A stretch of 64,000 nt of DNA from Pseudopyrenochaeta lycopersici (taxonomy: Eukaryota; Ascomycota; Dothideomycetes; Pleosporales; Pseudopyrenochaetaceae): positions 1-64,000 of the forward strand of contig NHZP01000043.1 of the NCBI GenBank assembly GCA_003313425.1. The letters run 5' to 3'. Position 1 is the stretch's first letter; each line of letters starts with the position of its first letter. The position numbers and the translations under genes were made by a program. This document shows, one piece after another, positions 53,526-64,000 of the stretch. The notes under the pieces were generated by a model that searched no databases, was not told where the DNA came from, and saw nothing but the letters and a program-made list of their open reading frames with translations.

Positions 53526-56119
53526 TTAGTCGTCAACGTCGTCGTCTAGAGTGACAATATCGTCCAACGCAGAAATGGGCGTCGCCGTCGCATTATCAAG
53601 GTCTTCTCCCTCCTCCCACTCGCCTTCAACGACTGCGCAGTTGAATCTTTTAACCCCGTTGTTTAATAACTTGACCCCTCGCTGCAGGATATCCGTAGGT
53701 TGAAATAGAGAGCTCCTTCCACGAGCATGTTTAGTGATTGACCGTGACGCTGCTATTTGGTAAGCCAGGTAGCGCACCTCCCGACTGGCATCCTTGATCT
53801 GGTGCCTAGCGTTGCTGTATTCGCCGAACGCAGCTTCCATGGCGACTTTCAAGTCGGTACAGTAGCTTGCAGTTAGGGCGGTACGGCGGAAGAGATCAGC
53901 AATGTCGATTGTCGATGTCCTTCGTGTTGCCATTAAGACCTTCATCTGGAGGTTGAAAAACTCGTTCAGCCTATCCATTTCAAACCAACCGTCATCAGTA
54001 CCGCGTAAATTAACTAGGCCATTTGCCAGAATAGCGTTCTGTAATTCTTTGCTAGCAGCGACGGTCTGGGTGAGCCAGGTCATGTAGAGTGATAGGAAGG
54101 CGTATTTGGACTTATCACTCCCATGAAATAGCAAGCAACATCGCGCTAGCGCTCGTTTGATGAGGCCCACGTCAGCGTGTTTAATGGCGTATTTAAGCGT
54201 CTTGTACGTCTCCATCTGCTGTAGGAACTTTGCATGAGCAGAAAACTCATAGTCCACAGGCTTGGACTCATCGGGCGACTGCTCCGCAACAGTGAAGATA
54301 TACTGTCGTATTTGCTCAACCTTGCTGTGGAAAGTGGCGCGGCTGAGCTTTCTAATATAGTGGTCAACTTGGTTAGGCTGAGAGGCCTGCACGCTCGACG
54401 GAAGAAGACGATAGAACAGAGCTGTTATCCTTGCATCGAATGCTCGCGTAGCCACCTCCTCTTTGTGATGGAATGGGCTTTTGTGGCCCTGTACACAGCC
54501 AAGGTAGTTCTTATTGTGGTAGAGCGTCGACTCCGCTGCGGCTTGCTCAGACCCAGAGTACGTATCATGGATCATATCCATGTAGTTGGTACGCCAGTGA
54601 AACAATCCAGGCACAGGTAGAAGCCAATTGTATTTGTCGTATGGAAGCGTTGCCTCCTGACGCTCCTTCTGAACTGTACGGATCAAGGAAACTGTCTTCT
54701 GATCACCATAGACTAGGTGTAGTCGCCCACCGAAGCCATCGGCACGGTCGTACCCTAGTTGCTCGGTAAATACTTTGTCAATAACGCTGTATGTTCCGTT
54801 TATTGTGCCCTCGTTCTCTAAAATGGGGCCTAGACCGTAGTGAGGTGTTTTGCGCGGAGGGAGACGCTCAATTGATGGAAGCTCTGGACAATCTGTAAGG
54901 GTAACTTGTTTTTTTGTCTGTTCAAGGTTGTGATCGGTGAACAACCCTTCCACAGCTTCACGGTGTGTGTAGCGGATGGCCTCAGCAATCCAGAAACGCT
55001 GACAGCCGCGAAGGATTTCATCATCCTGATTGCCGGGTGCTAGATAAATGTCACAAGGATCAAGTGCCACTTCTGGGCGTAGCATTGACTTGTGGAGGCC
55101 TTCAGCAGGTATACCGTGACCAATACAGAGCTTCCCAGTGGTAGCGGATACGTGCTTTGCAGGTTCGCGTAGCGTCTGGTGACGAACATTCTGGTTATAG
55201 TCGAAATTATCCCAGGAAATAATGATTTCATTGCGGTGGTTTTTCGCTAGGCTGGTAATCAGTTTCTACTTAAGTTAGTCGCTGGGCAGTACTCTTTAGG
55301 GGCAGGCTAGGTACGTGAGAGGGACGATACTTTTCCGATATCAGCTAATTCGCCATGTCTACTGTTGATTACTCCATAGCTTAACGTAACGCCCAGCCCA
55401 GCAAGGACGTTGAGAGTGCGCCGCTTAACCCCCATCGAATGTAAATGTAACCCGAGCAACATGGGAAGGTTGTTGCATTTCCTTGGAGCGCGGGCATGTG
55501 CCATGATAGAGCTGATCATAACTATGTGGCCCTGGTATTCGATCACGGTGTCACGGCGGCTGGCGCGCTGTTGCTCCATAAGCCCCGCAAGCAGACTCCA
55601 GAGCTCCGGTGCTGCCTTTTGTACCCGCTCAGCCAAGGCAAGTATGTCCAGTTGAGCGATGTCCTTCTCAGATTCGAACTCCCCCATGCCAACCTCGGGT
55701 TTCCCCAATGCGTTAAGCTCAGTGCGTAGCCGTGTGATCAGATTCGTGTTCCCCACATTTCGAATATCTTCCGAAGCGCGCGACAGTTGTTCAACCACCT
55801 CTTTCCGCTTATATATTGCATCTGATAGTGCATTTGCCCGAGCTGAACACTTCATACCATACTTTTTGGTCGGCTGGGCAGTGACCAGATGGTATATTAA
55901 GTCTTTGATCGACCATCGGTGCTTTTCATTCAGCTCATACAGCACCATATCAACTCTCTCGCGCGCGCTTAGGCCTTTGACGTATCGTGTCGGCTTGTTA
56001 GGGTCAATGACGCGCCGTTTTCTGGCTGGAGAGGTCGCACCAACCTGGATGGGGTTTGGACTTCGCCGCGGGCGACGTCTCGACGCAGGGGCCGAATTCG
56101 GCGATTTTGACGTCATCAT
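53526..56119 (-). CDS. DUF6589-family protein, putative transposase of the element
   Basis: Two exons, 56119-55331 and 55265-53526, give 842 residues. The 65-bp intron has GTATCG, GACTAAC and an AAGTAG acceptor and keeps the frame. The first 40 residues are basic and Pro/Ser-rich (SRRRPRRSPNP, ARKRR), nuclear-localisation-like. DUF6589 features: IIISWDNFDYNQNVRHQTL (about 278-296), an EGTINGTYSVIDKVF block, RLHLVYGDQKTVSLIR (Asp about 451) and YDKYNWLLPVPGLFHWRTNY. The end is acidic (DDIVTLDDDVDD). The two Asp-containing blocks have the look of an RNase H-like DDE core, which would make this the transposase; this is inference. No stops or frameshifts. Confidence 0.8.
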
Positions 56120-56189
56120 CTTATTCTCGGAGGCCAGTTTAACGGTCCTACAACATGTTAGAGCTTAATCTAAAGTTGTGGTGGCGTAG

Positions 56190-56326
56190 GATATACTTGA
56201 CCAAAGTTCGGATATTTATATGGTGGAGTGCATTCGCTGCTCAGACTATAGATTGGGTAGCAGACCAGAATGGTCTAGCGCGCCTTGGCGCACACGTGAA
56301 TCTGTAGTCTGAGGGAACTGAGGTAA
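56190..56326 (-). repeat. Right TIR and subterminal region
   Basis: 18-bp TIR at the edge. Inside are the small hairpins GCGCCTTGGCGC (centre about 56286) and GACCAGAATGGTC (about 56263), and the block shared with the left end (reverse of GTCTGAGCAGCGAATG and AAATATCCGA). Confidence 0.8.
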
Positions 56327-56431
56327 ACCTAAAGCTACTTTACGCGTCCATCTTACGCGTCATCTACCTATACTGTCGCCTTTGCCTATATAGACAGTTA
56401 CTTAGTGGTTTTTTACGCCCCTATTGTTGCT

Positions 56432-58987
56432 ATGCCGCTTAACAAAGCCCCTAAACGTCCCTGTAACAGCGCTGCTGTCCCGAACAAGCGCCTAAGGGTT
56501 GCTGCTTGTAGCATTGAGTCCCAGCCTGTTGACGTTAATACGACCCAGCAACTATCTTAGCGTCTATCGCCGCGTAAAGCACTGACGACTGCCGCGTCTC
56601 AGGCTACCGAGCCACCCACCTTTGAGTCGCAGTTGCGCGAGTCTCAGCCTAACGTTGCGATCGTCACGTCTATTGAGGGCAGCAAGGCTGCAACAGTAGC
56701 TACGTTAGAAGATAATAATAATAGTAGTAAGGGCTTTGATGAGCGCTTTGCAGACGACTTCGAGGGGATTAATTGGTCACGTTTACCTTAATACTGCAAG
56801 CCGTTGGCTACGCAGAGGCAGAAAAAGAGCTGGGTATACCTCTACGGCTTTCGCGTTGCGCTTATTAAGGACCTAGACTGCACCTTCTTTGTCTGTTGCT
56901 ATTGTTATGAGCACAAGATTATCGACGCTGGTGGCGGCGGCATATACGAAACAACGCTATCGACGTCGACCTTAGCGCGCCATTTAGAGCAGAATAAACG
57001 CGGCTATCGTTACGCAGCTCCAGGCAAAGCGCACGCTGCGACGAAGGCAGGTAAGAGCGGGCTGCGCGCTGTCTTTAAGGCCGGCAAAGTCAAGGTATCC
57101 CAAGACGTTGCCAACGAGCTTGCCGGCTTTAGCATTCAGGATTTTCGACATGCTGCTGTCGCATGGCTTGTTGAGAACAACCATCCAATTTCTGAGTTTG
57201 AGTCCCCCGCGTTTCGACGGCTGCTTGAAGCTGCAAATCCTGAGGCAGTGGCGGCATTGTGGACCTCCTATGCGAGTGTTTCACGCTTTGTAATGCGCCG
57301 TTTCGACTTTATGCAGCCGCAGGTTGTTGCTGAGCTGTCGCAATCAATAAGTAAGGTCTATATTAGCTTTGACAGCTGGACGACTAAAGGCGGCAAGCGT
57401 GGCTTCTTAGGCGTTGTTGCTTACTACGTTAACAGCGTTGGTGACCTTGTAGACGTACCTATCGCGCTGCCGCAGCTGACGGGCGCTCACACTGGCGAGA
57501 AGATTGCTGAAGTAGTTAGCAAAACGCTGCAGCAGTTCGGCATAAATCCGCGTACAGTTGGCTACTTTATGCTTGATAACGCTACTAACAATGACGCTGC
57601 TGTCCTTAAGCTCGCGCAGTAGATGGGCTTCATCGCTCCCTATCGCCGCCTCCGTTGCGGCCCTCACATCCTTAACCTTATCGGTCAGACGCTACTCTGG
57701 GGTAACAACGACGACGCGTACGACAATGATAGCGGTGAGCTTGCTGCTGAGAGCGAGTTAATGCGCAAATGGCGCGAGGATGGGCCTTTAGGCGTGCTTC
57801 TTAGCGTTATTAACTACATTAAAACGCCGTAACAACATGAGCTTTTTAAAAACTTTCAGCGCCTCGCTAACGCTGAGCTGCCCACAGATTAATACAGGAT
57901 ACTTGAGCCAATCAAGCCAGTTGTCACGCGCTGGAACTCGTACTACTCTGCCTTTGAGCGCGCCGTGGAACTGCAGCCAGCAGTTAACGCCTACGCTAAC
58001 TACTATATACGCCGCGTGCGAGATGAGGACACGTACGCGATAAGTCGCGGCAATAAGCTGCCGGAGGCAGCGCCCTGGATGCGATCGGACGGGCTAACAG
58101 CCGCCGATTGGGCGGTCGTTACTGAGTACATAGACGTACTAAAGCCGCTAAAGTTGGTAACAAAGCGGCTTGAAGGTCGCGGCAAAAGTGGCCGTTATGG
58201 CGCTATTGCTGAGGTTATCCCAGTCTTTGAGTTTATACTTACTTACTACGAGCAGCGCGTCAAGGTGTACGAGGCAGTCGACTATAATGCGCACGACGAC
58301 GCGCCTGAGGACCATCTCGCGATCAACCTTCGCGCTGCCTGGGCGAAGGCTAGCGATTACTACAATAAACTCGACCTCTCACCAGCGTACTACGCGGCAA
58401 CGATACTCTATCCGCGCTATAAAACTTACTGCGACGTTGCCTGGGCTGACAAGCCTGAGTGGCTGGACGCTAATAATTGCGCGTTCCGCGCGCTTTGGGC
58501 TGAATACAACCGCTCACCACGCCTAGTGAGGCGGCCAAAGGTTGTTACCAACGATATTGACGAGGCTATTGAAGCCCTCATCGATCCTGAGGCTAGCGCG
58601 GCTGCTGAGGACAGCGAGATAGACGAGTTTAATAGGTGGAAGAGGTGCGAGCCAAGGGTTGAGAAGGGTAGTGATGCCGCAAACTTCCCAATTAAATACT
58701 GGGTAAGCTTGCGCGATCGCTACCCTAATCTCTCTAAGATGGCTATCGACGTCATCTCTATCCTAGCGTCAAGCTGCGAGTGTGAGCGTATGTTCAGCGA
58801 GCTTGGCGACCTGCTTGAGCCCCGAAGGCGGAAGATCTCACCCTAGTTACTGGCTGCTATTCAGTGTATAAGGCGGTGGTATAAGGCTGGCTTTGATCAA
58901 GGCAGCAGCGTTGCTACAGCAAGAATAACTGACACTGAAATAGACGCTATATACAAGTTGTGCTATTGGGGCCAGGAGGTCGAGTAA
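56432..58987 (+). pseudogene. hAT transposase with six in-frame stops
   Basis: One frame of 852 codons runs from the ATG to TAA with no frameshift but with six internal stops (56558, 56789, 57620, 57830, 57890, 58844). In order: a BED-like finger (FFVCCYCYEHK...LARHLEQ), ISFDSWTTKGG (first Asp), MLDNATNNDAA (second Asp), RCGPHILNLI, VVTRWNSYYSAF, and the hATC region VISILASSCECERMFSELGD followed by LLEPRRRK. Each stop is TAG or TAA and is one C-to-T change from CAG or CAA, in a CpA context. Apart from these the protein looks full length, so decay is recent and of RIP type. Confidence 0.9.
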
Positions 58988-59163
58988 TTAGTATAGCCGA
59001 GCGATCTCTACAACAATAAACAATCAAGCCACCGATCAAGCTTCAAGCCAAGCCAGCCTCATCTAAGCAATCAAGTCAAACAAGTCAAGCCTAACGACTC
59101 CAAATCAAGCCTCAAGCCAAGCCGACGACGAGGGCTTGATCGGCTTGATTGTTGACATCTCTG

Positions 59164-59685
59164 ACTATCCGTTTGCTAATATTACCTATACACTGCGAGT
59201 TGAATAATCCGCTGCACATACTGAAGAGTCCTTTACGTCTGTGTGCGACACTTCTCGTGTTTAATACTACACTCTCAAAGTCTATACACAACGAGTTTAT
59301 CCAAACAGAATCAGAAAGGGTGCTGGCGTCTCTCAGCATCTTCGCTCATTTAGCAAATATTTCGAATCGTGTAAAAAGGATGTTACAGGTGCTGCTTAAG
59401 CTAGTACATTATATATATGTGGCACTTAAAGTTATAACGTACCGTAGTTTGCCCCGTAATGCACGGGATGGCGTTATGCACAGTCTTAAACACCACGACC
59501 AGCAACAAAATTAAGGCTATTAAGCTTTATAATAAAGCTATTATCGCGATTTTTTCCAGCAGAGCGATTATAGACCTATAAATATCTATAGCTACCAGTA
59601 TTTAATTAGAAGTTTAATTTCTAGCTACTACGTGACTTCATAGCTGCTGCGCCTAGTATTGTAAGATGTAAGGCCCGATAGGGTG
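59164..59685. other. No supported gene
   Basis: Flank of the hAT; open frames are short. Nothing recognised. Confidence 0.4.
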
Positions 59686-59989
59686 TGTCAGATTCAAGGA
59701 CTATTTGGCTTGATCTTTAATGAATTTTTGATGATGAACGTGATTGATTGATTCTGTGCTCTCTGTTTTCTGCTTTTGTGTGTCCCTCTGCCAAGTGGTT
59801 ACACCCGAGAGTTGTGCTACCATCTAGGATCTCGCAACTTGGAGATCCTAGATGGTAGCACAACTCTCGGGTGTAACCACTTGGCAGAGGGACACACAAA
59901 AGCAGAAAACAGAGAGCACAGAATCAATCAATCACGTTCATCATCAAAAATTCATTAAAGATCAAGCCAAATAGTCCTTGAATCTGACA
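59686..59989. repeat. LTR-derived perfect hairpin (148-bp arms, 8-bp loop)
   Basis: Arms 59686-59833 and 59842-59989 are reverse complements with no mismatch seen; the spacer is GCAACTTG. The outer ends read TGTCAGATTC and GAATCTGACA, the terminal motif of the copia LTRs at 973 and 16413. The right arm resembles the 3' part of such an LTR. Two mirror-image 61-codon frames result and are not genes. Confidence 0.85.
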
Positions 59990-60441
59990 GGAGGACGTTA
60001 AATCAAGGAACTTTTATGTTGTTCGCAGGATGCGAAACCGACTTTGTTCACTATCTGGTACTGTGACGCACAAGACTCCATCCAAGACGTCATCAGTACG
60101 GGAAAACCAATACCGATTGGATTCAGACACCCGATGCGATAAATGCGATAAAGCCAGTATGTGTCTTTCAAATCGACGACGTCCATCGGCTATTAGTAGA
60201 GATGGTATAAAGTCTAGAGTACCAAAAGCGTGCGGGGTAAGGACGTGATAGAGCGGTAGTGTTCAGTATCGTTTGCTGAGGAATGAGATGTCGATCAGCT
60301 AAGATTGAAAGCCAACCCATAGTAGGTCAGGACAATGCAGCACGTGAAGTAGGACGTATAATTCTTAGGCTTTAAACTCGTAAGAGGCGTACGACGGCCG
60401 GAACTGCCCTGCGGATGCGAGGCCCCTAAAACTATCCCCAT
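59990..60441. other. No supported gene
   Basis: Nothing recognised. Confidence 0.4.
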
Positions 60442-60665
60442 ACATCTCAATAATCAATCGATATTTTATTGTTAAGCGCAGCAATAACCCGGTAAGCTAC
60501 CATTAGCGTACCAAAACCCTTTCCGCCAGTCAATACAGAGGTAAACAGAGATTCTTTGCAACAATAACTCCTCTGGTTGGCTGAGAAAAAGTTTGGTACG
60601 CTAATGGTAGCTTACCGGGTTATTGCTGCGCTTAACAATAAAATATCGATTGATTATTGAGATGT
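60442..60665. mobile_element. Foldback MITE (224 bp)
   Basis: Inverted arms 60442-60514 and 60592-60665 (outer ends ACATCTCAATAATCAATCG, essentially identical over 73 bp) around a 77-bp unique middle. No target duplication is evident: CCCCAT on the left, CTGATA on the right. No coding content. Confidence 0.8.
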
Positions 60666-61242
60666 CTGATATTATTTTAGTCTATCCCCCGCTCGCCTAC
60701 ACACCTAATCTCACTTCCCTTTATTTTATTTCCTTGTTAAGCATGGTGTTAGAAAGTGGATGGGCAGGACTCACAGTTCGCTTCTGAAGACGTTACCTAG
60801 GTTGCTCGTTAAAGAAATCTCGCTTCCCGTGCAGGATACGAAATTCTGCTATTGAATATCACGGTGTTGAGACGTGACGTGTAAGGCGACACCACGGCTA
60901 ACAGTGAGGGCGTCTGGAAGATAAGAGCAAGGGTAACGAAATATAAATCACATCAGAGATCAAGGCGGGACTTGTACGGAATCAGAACGAAACCAAACAT
61001 TCGGAAAATCGGGACCAAGAAAGCGAGTGGAATAATCGCTTGCACAATATGGTCTTAGAGCTGGCGCTGAGCAATGACCAAGTAAGTGTTGGGTTTCTAA
61101 GCGTGTAGCTTCTACTCTGCTGCTGCAAAGCCTCGAACTTTGCTAACTCACTTGGCCTTGTGTAGAACAACTGCAAGAATCACGACTGAATCTCGACCTA
61201 CGCATTCCCCTGACCTCACCTCTTGAAAGATTGTCGAATAGG
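60666..61242. other. No supported gene
   Basis: Intergenic, downstream of the PigL_N-type gene. Nothing recognised. Confidence 0.4.
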
Positions 61243-62591
61243 CTATGTTCCTCGAGCTCTCTCGAACCCAGTTTCACCTGAAAACTTCTGACTAATTGTA
61301 GAATCTGGGTCTAGCCGGGGTTTGAGCGTCCTTCCACTGCCATATTGCGGCTGCCAGTCTGTGCCCTCATTTGCATCATTGAGTTCGGACAGCTTGTCAT
61401 CTTGTGAAGACGTATTGCCGTTCCCTGGCTTTCGAAGAGTCATCTTCAAGAAGTCGCCGGATATCTTTTGAATGGACTGATCACTGAGGTGACCTCCGAG
61501 TTGCTTGATCTGGACCCCATATCCACGATTCTTACCATGGATAGTCTTCTGGCTACTCGATACTAGAAATTGCACGGTTTCGTCGCCTGTAGCGTGGTTG
61601 TCGATAACGCTTACGTTCTCTTTTAAGTGCTGATCTGCCTTGAAGCAGATATCCCTGCACTGGCGAGCGGTCGTCCATTCTTCTTGCAGTTTTGCAAGAA
61701 ATGCAGTGTCATCCTGTGTCGTTGCTCTGTTCGACTTGGCTACTATCCGGTCCAAGACATCTTGCATGTGCTTCTCCAACCTCACAGTTGTTTGTTCCAT
61801 GCTACCTCTGCATTCCTGCATGTCGTCGCTCGTAATCTTCTCAGGTAAGACGCCCCAGCCACGGGGGTTCCCAACTGACATCGGCTGGAGTTGATCAACA
61901 AGCTGGGACAGCTCAGCGCAGATTAGGAGGCATTTTTGCGTGCTTGAACGCTCCTCCTTGATGCGCTGTAATTCATTCATCTCCGAGTCTGTCGCAGCGC
62001 GTGCGATTATCGTCTCAAGCTTTTCGTCGATGGTTTCAAGTCGCGCCTCGAGGTCATTGGTCGCAGTTTGGATAAGATTTTTATACTCCTCAAGACTTTC
62101 CAGGGTGACGGAGGATTTGGGGCTGAATGAGGAGATACGTTAGATCTGATAAGACGTTCAGAGTGAAAGACTTACAGATGGACGTCAGTGAAAGCGATAG
62201 TGATCGTTGATTTGTATGCTGCGAGTGAATGTCTGAAATCGTCGATGTTATCCCCTATATACTTCAACTTAGCCCAATCTCGGAAGCTTGTTCGATCACT
62301 TCCAGACTGCGAGCAGCAATTTTGAAGTTCTTGTAAGAACTCCTGGCAGGCGTTGCCGCATCGCCGTAAAGGTAACTCAAGTGCAGAAAGATTTATGTCT
62401 GAATTTGATCGCATTGTGTCCGTCAGCGATTCCAAAACCGCAATGAGTGCCTCAAGCTCTGCTATGAGATCGCGTACGCGTTTGGGATGAGTTTTGAAGC
62501 TCTGGATTGTCGTGTAAAGTGTGAGACAAGATTTATGAGCGAAAACGACTAATGTCAGTAGCCCTGACGCAAGGCTTATGGGCTCGGCCAT
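61243..62591 (-). CDS. PigL_N/STAND N-terminal-domain protein, two exons
   Basis: Exons 62591-62176 and 62122-61243 with a 53-bp intron (GTAAGT, CTAAC, ATTCAG) give 431 residues; an in-frame ATG 19 codons upstream (62648) is possible. Start MAEPISLASGLLTLVVFAHK is the typical opening of the fungal N-terminal domain of STAND/NLR proteins (PigL_N or related). Helices follow: RVRDLIAELEALIAVLESL, RRCGNACQEFLQEL, WAKLKYIGDNIDDFRHSLA. The second exon has a coiled-coil stretch (ELQRIKEERSSTQKCLLICA) and stops without any NTPase or repeat domain. A stand-alone signalling or adaptor role in incompatibility-type responses is possible; the substrate is unknown. Confidence 0.75.
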
Positions 62592-62648
62592 TGTGATTTT
62601 AACTTGTATGCTTGCAGAATGTAGATCGGACGGCTGCCGTGGGACCAT

Positions 62649-64000
62649 GTCTGTTAAGTACGTTTATGGTTAGATGCATCACGTAATCGTGCGCTTAAAC
62701 TACGCCAATGATTGGTGTGTCCGCTTCTGGCGCCCCGATCTCGATGCATCCTTCGACGACTCAATTTTTGGAAAACACCACTGCATCAGAGCACACCTGC
62801 CAGTGGCTGCAGCGATGTCTACGGGTCATCACGCGCCCCTCCGCGTCGAGTTGATACCTGCAGAGCTACAGCTACAGTTGCAGCCATGGTAGGGACGGAA
62901 CGACAAAATCTGCGAGCACGCTACAAAACATGACACGTCCATCGAAGGCAGCGACAGCCATCTAGCCGCGATACAGCAACACGAGATGCGACGACGGAGC
63001 CCAGACACCCTCTAGCACAACAGTCACATCACTAAACACAGTCACCGATGGGCTTCCTAGCCAGCCCATCACCAATCGACAATGTTTGTGACGTCCCACA
63101 TCGACGGGCTTTCGAAAGTCAAGGGGTAGTTTACAGCCGACGTCACCACATATGTATGGTCCTTTGAGGGACGGCTGACGGTGGCCATATGGTATAACGA
63201 GGCCTTTTACGAGGCAGAAGTTGTAACTGGAAGAGAGGAGTGAAGTGGGGCGAGGCAGCTGCTGAGAAGGACTTCGTCGCGTGAACACGAGGCTGCGACG
63301 CGTTTGGGTGATGGGGTCATAAATTGTGGCTGTGTTTGAGCGTCGTGATTGGGTGTATGTAGAGATACCGAGTCGTCCTCCTATCACGCTCGCAGACGGT
63401 GCGGGCGCCTCAGCGCTAAGCCTCGCTCAAGTACGAGACTCTCCAAGTCCGTGCCCCCTTTTGGGTTTTCCAAAATCGAAGGCTGATGCCTGATCTCAGA
63501 CGTAGTCCCTCTTCTCATTCCTTGTACTTTTATACAAGAGCATAAGATAGACTAAAATTGCCCTGAATCATTATCCGAACCCAAACAAAGATACTGTCGC
63601 TTAGTTTTTAGTCAAGCTGTTATGGTGTTCAGCGGGGCGTTGAATGAATCCGGTCGTTGAGTGCACTGACACGGTACGCGAACAAACTTTGGTCCTGGTA
63701 CAGTATGTGAAGATACAGTGGAAGAGCTAAATAATATCTTGTTTAACGTTGCGTATTCTGCATATGTAAAAGGTCGGAAGGACGGCATCGAAATGCTGAA
63801 AGAGATGAAATTACCCTTTCCCCGCAAAACGGATCGGCTCGAGTGCCGGAGGCCGAATGGACAATGCAGGTGGAGATGTGGCGGACAAAAATTCATGGGG
63901 TTAGGTTTGCATATCTATACAGTTTGTGCGCTTCAGCCCTTTGCATATACTTTGTCAGCTCCGAATAACTAGCGACCCCAAAAGATCGTAGCTGAGGCCC
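62649..64000. other. No supported gene
   Basis: Overlapping short frames on both strands (for example 62962-63387 and 63718-63972) have no recognised domain and no clear start. A gene running out of the window cannot be excluded. Confidence 0.35.

Larger units (their letters stand above)
50079..56326. mobile_element. DUF6589-RecQ transposon (6248 bp) with 18-bp TIRs and 8-bp TSD
   Basis: Left end TTACCTCAGTTTCCTCAG (50079), right end reversed TTACCTCAGTTCCCTCAG (56326), one mismatch. Both sides are flanked by the perfect octamer ACCTAAAG (50071-50078 and 56327-56334). A second inverted block, GTCTGAGCAGCGAATG ... AAATATCCGA, lies about 85-125 bp in from the left end and correspondingly from the right. 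Inside are two intact convergent genes (RecQ-like helicase and DUF6589 protein) and a pogo scrap. It is inserted in the 5' region of a hAT. The TIR and duplication size fit a cut-and-paste DDE element; which protein is the transposase is inferred. Confidence 0.85.
49789..59163 (+). mobile_element. hAT transposon, decayed, interrupted by a DUF6589/RecQ transposon
   Basis: Terminal inverted repeats start CAGAGATGTCAACAATCAAG on both sides (49789 and, reversed, ending 59163). CAAGC/GCTTG subterminal motifs crowd both ends. Without the inserted 6.26 kb it would be 3.1 kb, normal for hAT. Flanking octamers ATTATTAG and ACTATCCG agree at 5 of 8 positions, two differences being C/T; a decayed duplication is possible but not proven. 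Confidence 0.88.

Noticed and set aside
54234..54769. Plus-strand frames over 54234-54769
   Set aside because: They are antisense to the well-supported DUF6589 exon.
59717..59958. Two identical 61-codon frames on opposite strands
   Set aside because: They are mirror products of a perfect LTR hairpin, not genes.

Overview
The window is nuclear DNA of a filamentous ascomycete (Pezizomycotina, probably a dothideomycete; the class is inferred). The evidence is short GT-AG introns of 43-65 bp with CTAAC-like branch points, HET, PigL_N-type and 2EXR-type proteins, fungal Ty1/copia, pogo, hAT and MULE elements, and in-frame stops that look like C-to-T decay at CpA sites, as repeat-induced point mutation (RIP) produces. 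It is an accessory, transposon-dense region with few host genes.

Positions 1-4118 hold the 3' end of a copia element with its LTR, abutting a decayed MULE with 74-bp inverted repeats. Positions 4119-22196 are an extremely AT-rich block of nested elements. It contains a truncated AT-rich hAT element carrying a BED-type transposase and a divergent, intact three-exon gene of unknown function. It also contains a 12.5-kb inverted duplication with arms of about 4.9 kb (copia gag-integrase, solo LTR, internally deleted hAT), whose left arm alone carries an intact pogo transposon with a TA duplication.

Positions 22197-34380 have ordinary composition and hold the likely host genes: a Myb/SANT protein (3 exons), an ankyrin relic, a 2EXR-type protein, a three-exon protein of unknown function with a decayed partial paralogue upstream, and a small two-exon membrane protein. 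Positions 34383-39703 are a near-perfect palindrome (arms 2645 bp, spacer 31 bp) whose right end cuts off the start of a HET-domain gene. That gene is followed by fragments of an NLR-type gene and a cytochrome P450. Positions 42100-49800 hold a Helitron-like relic, an APH-family kinase fused to a broken pogo transposase, two hypothetical reading frames, another pogo relic, and a copia-like tail with an LTR.

Positions 49789-59163 are a 3.1-kb hAT element, killed by six in-frame stops that are each one C-to-T change from a glutamine codon. It is interrupted by a 6248-bp transposon (50079-56326) with 18-bp inverted repeats and a perfect 8-bp target duplication (ACCTAAAG). The inserted element encodes an intact RecQ-like helicase and, converging on it, an intact spliced DUF6589 protein. 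This DUF6589 plus RecQ unit is the best candidate for an undescribed mobile system here. The window ends with an LTR-derived hairpin, a foldback MITE and a PigL_N-type STAND N-terminal-domain gene.
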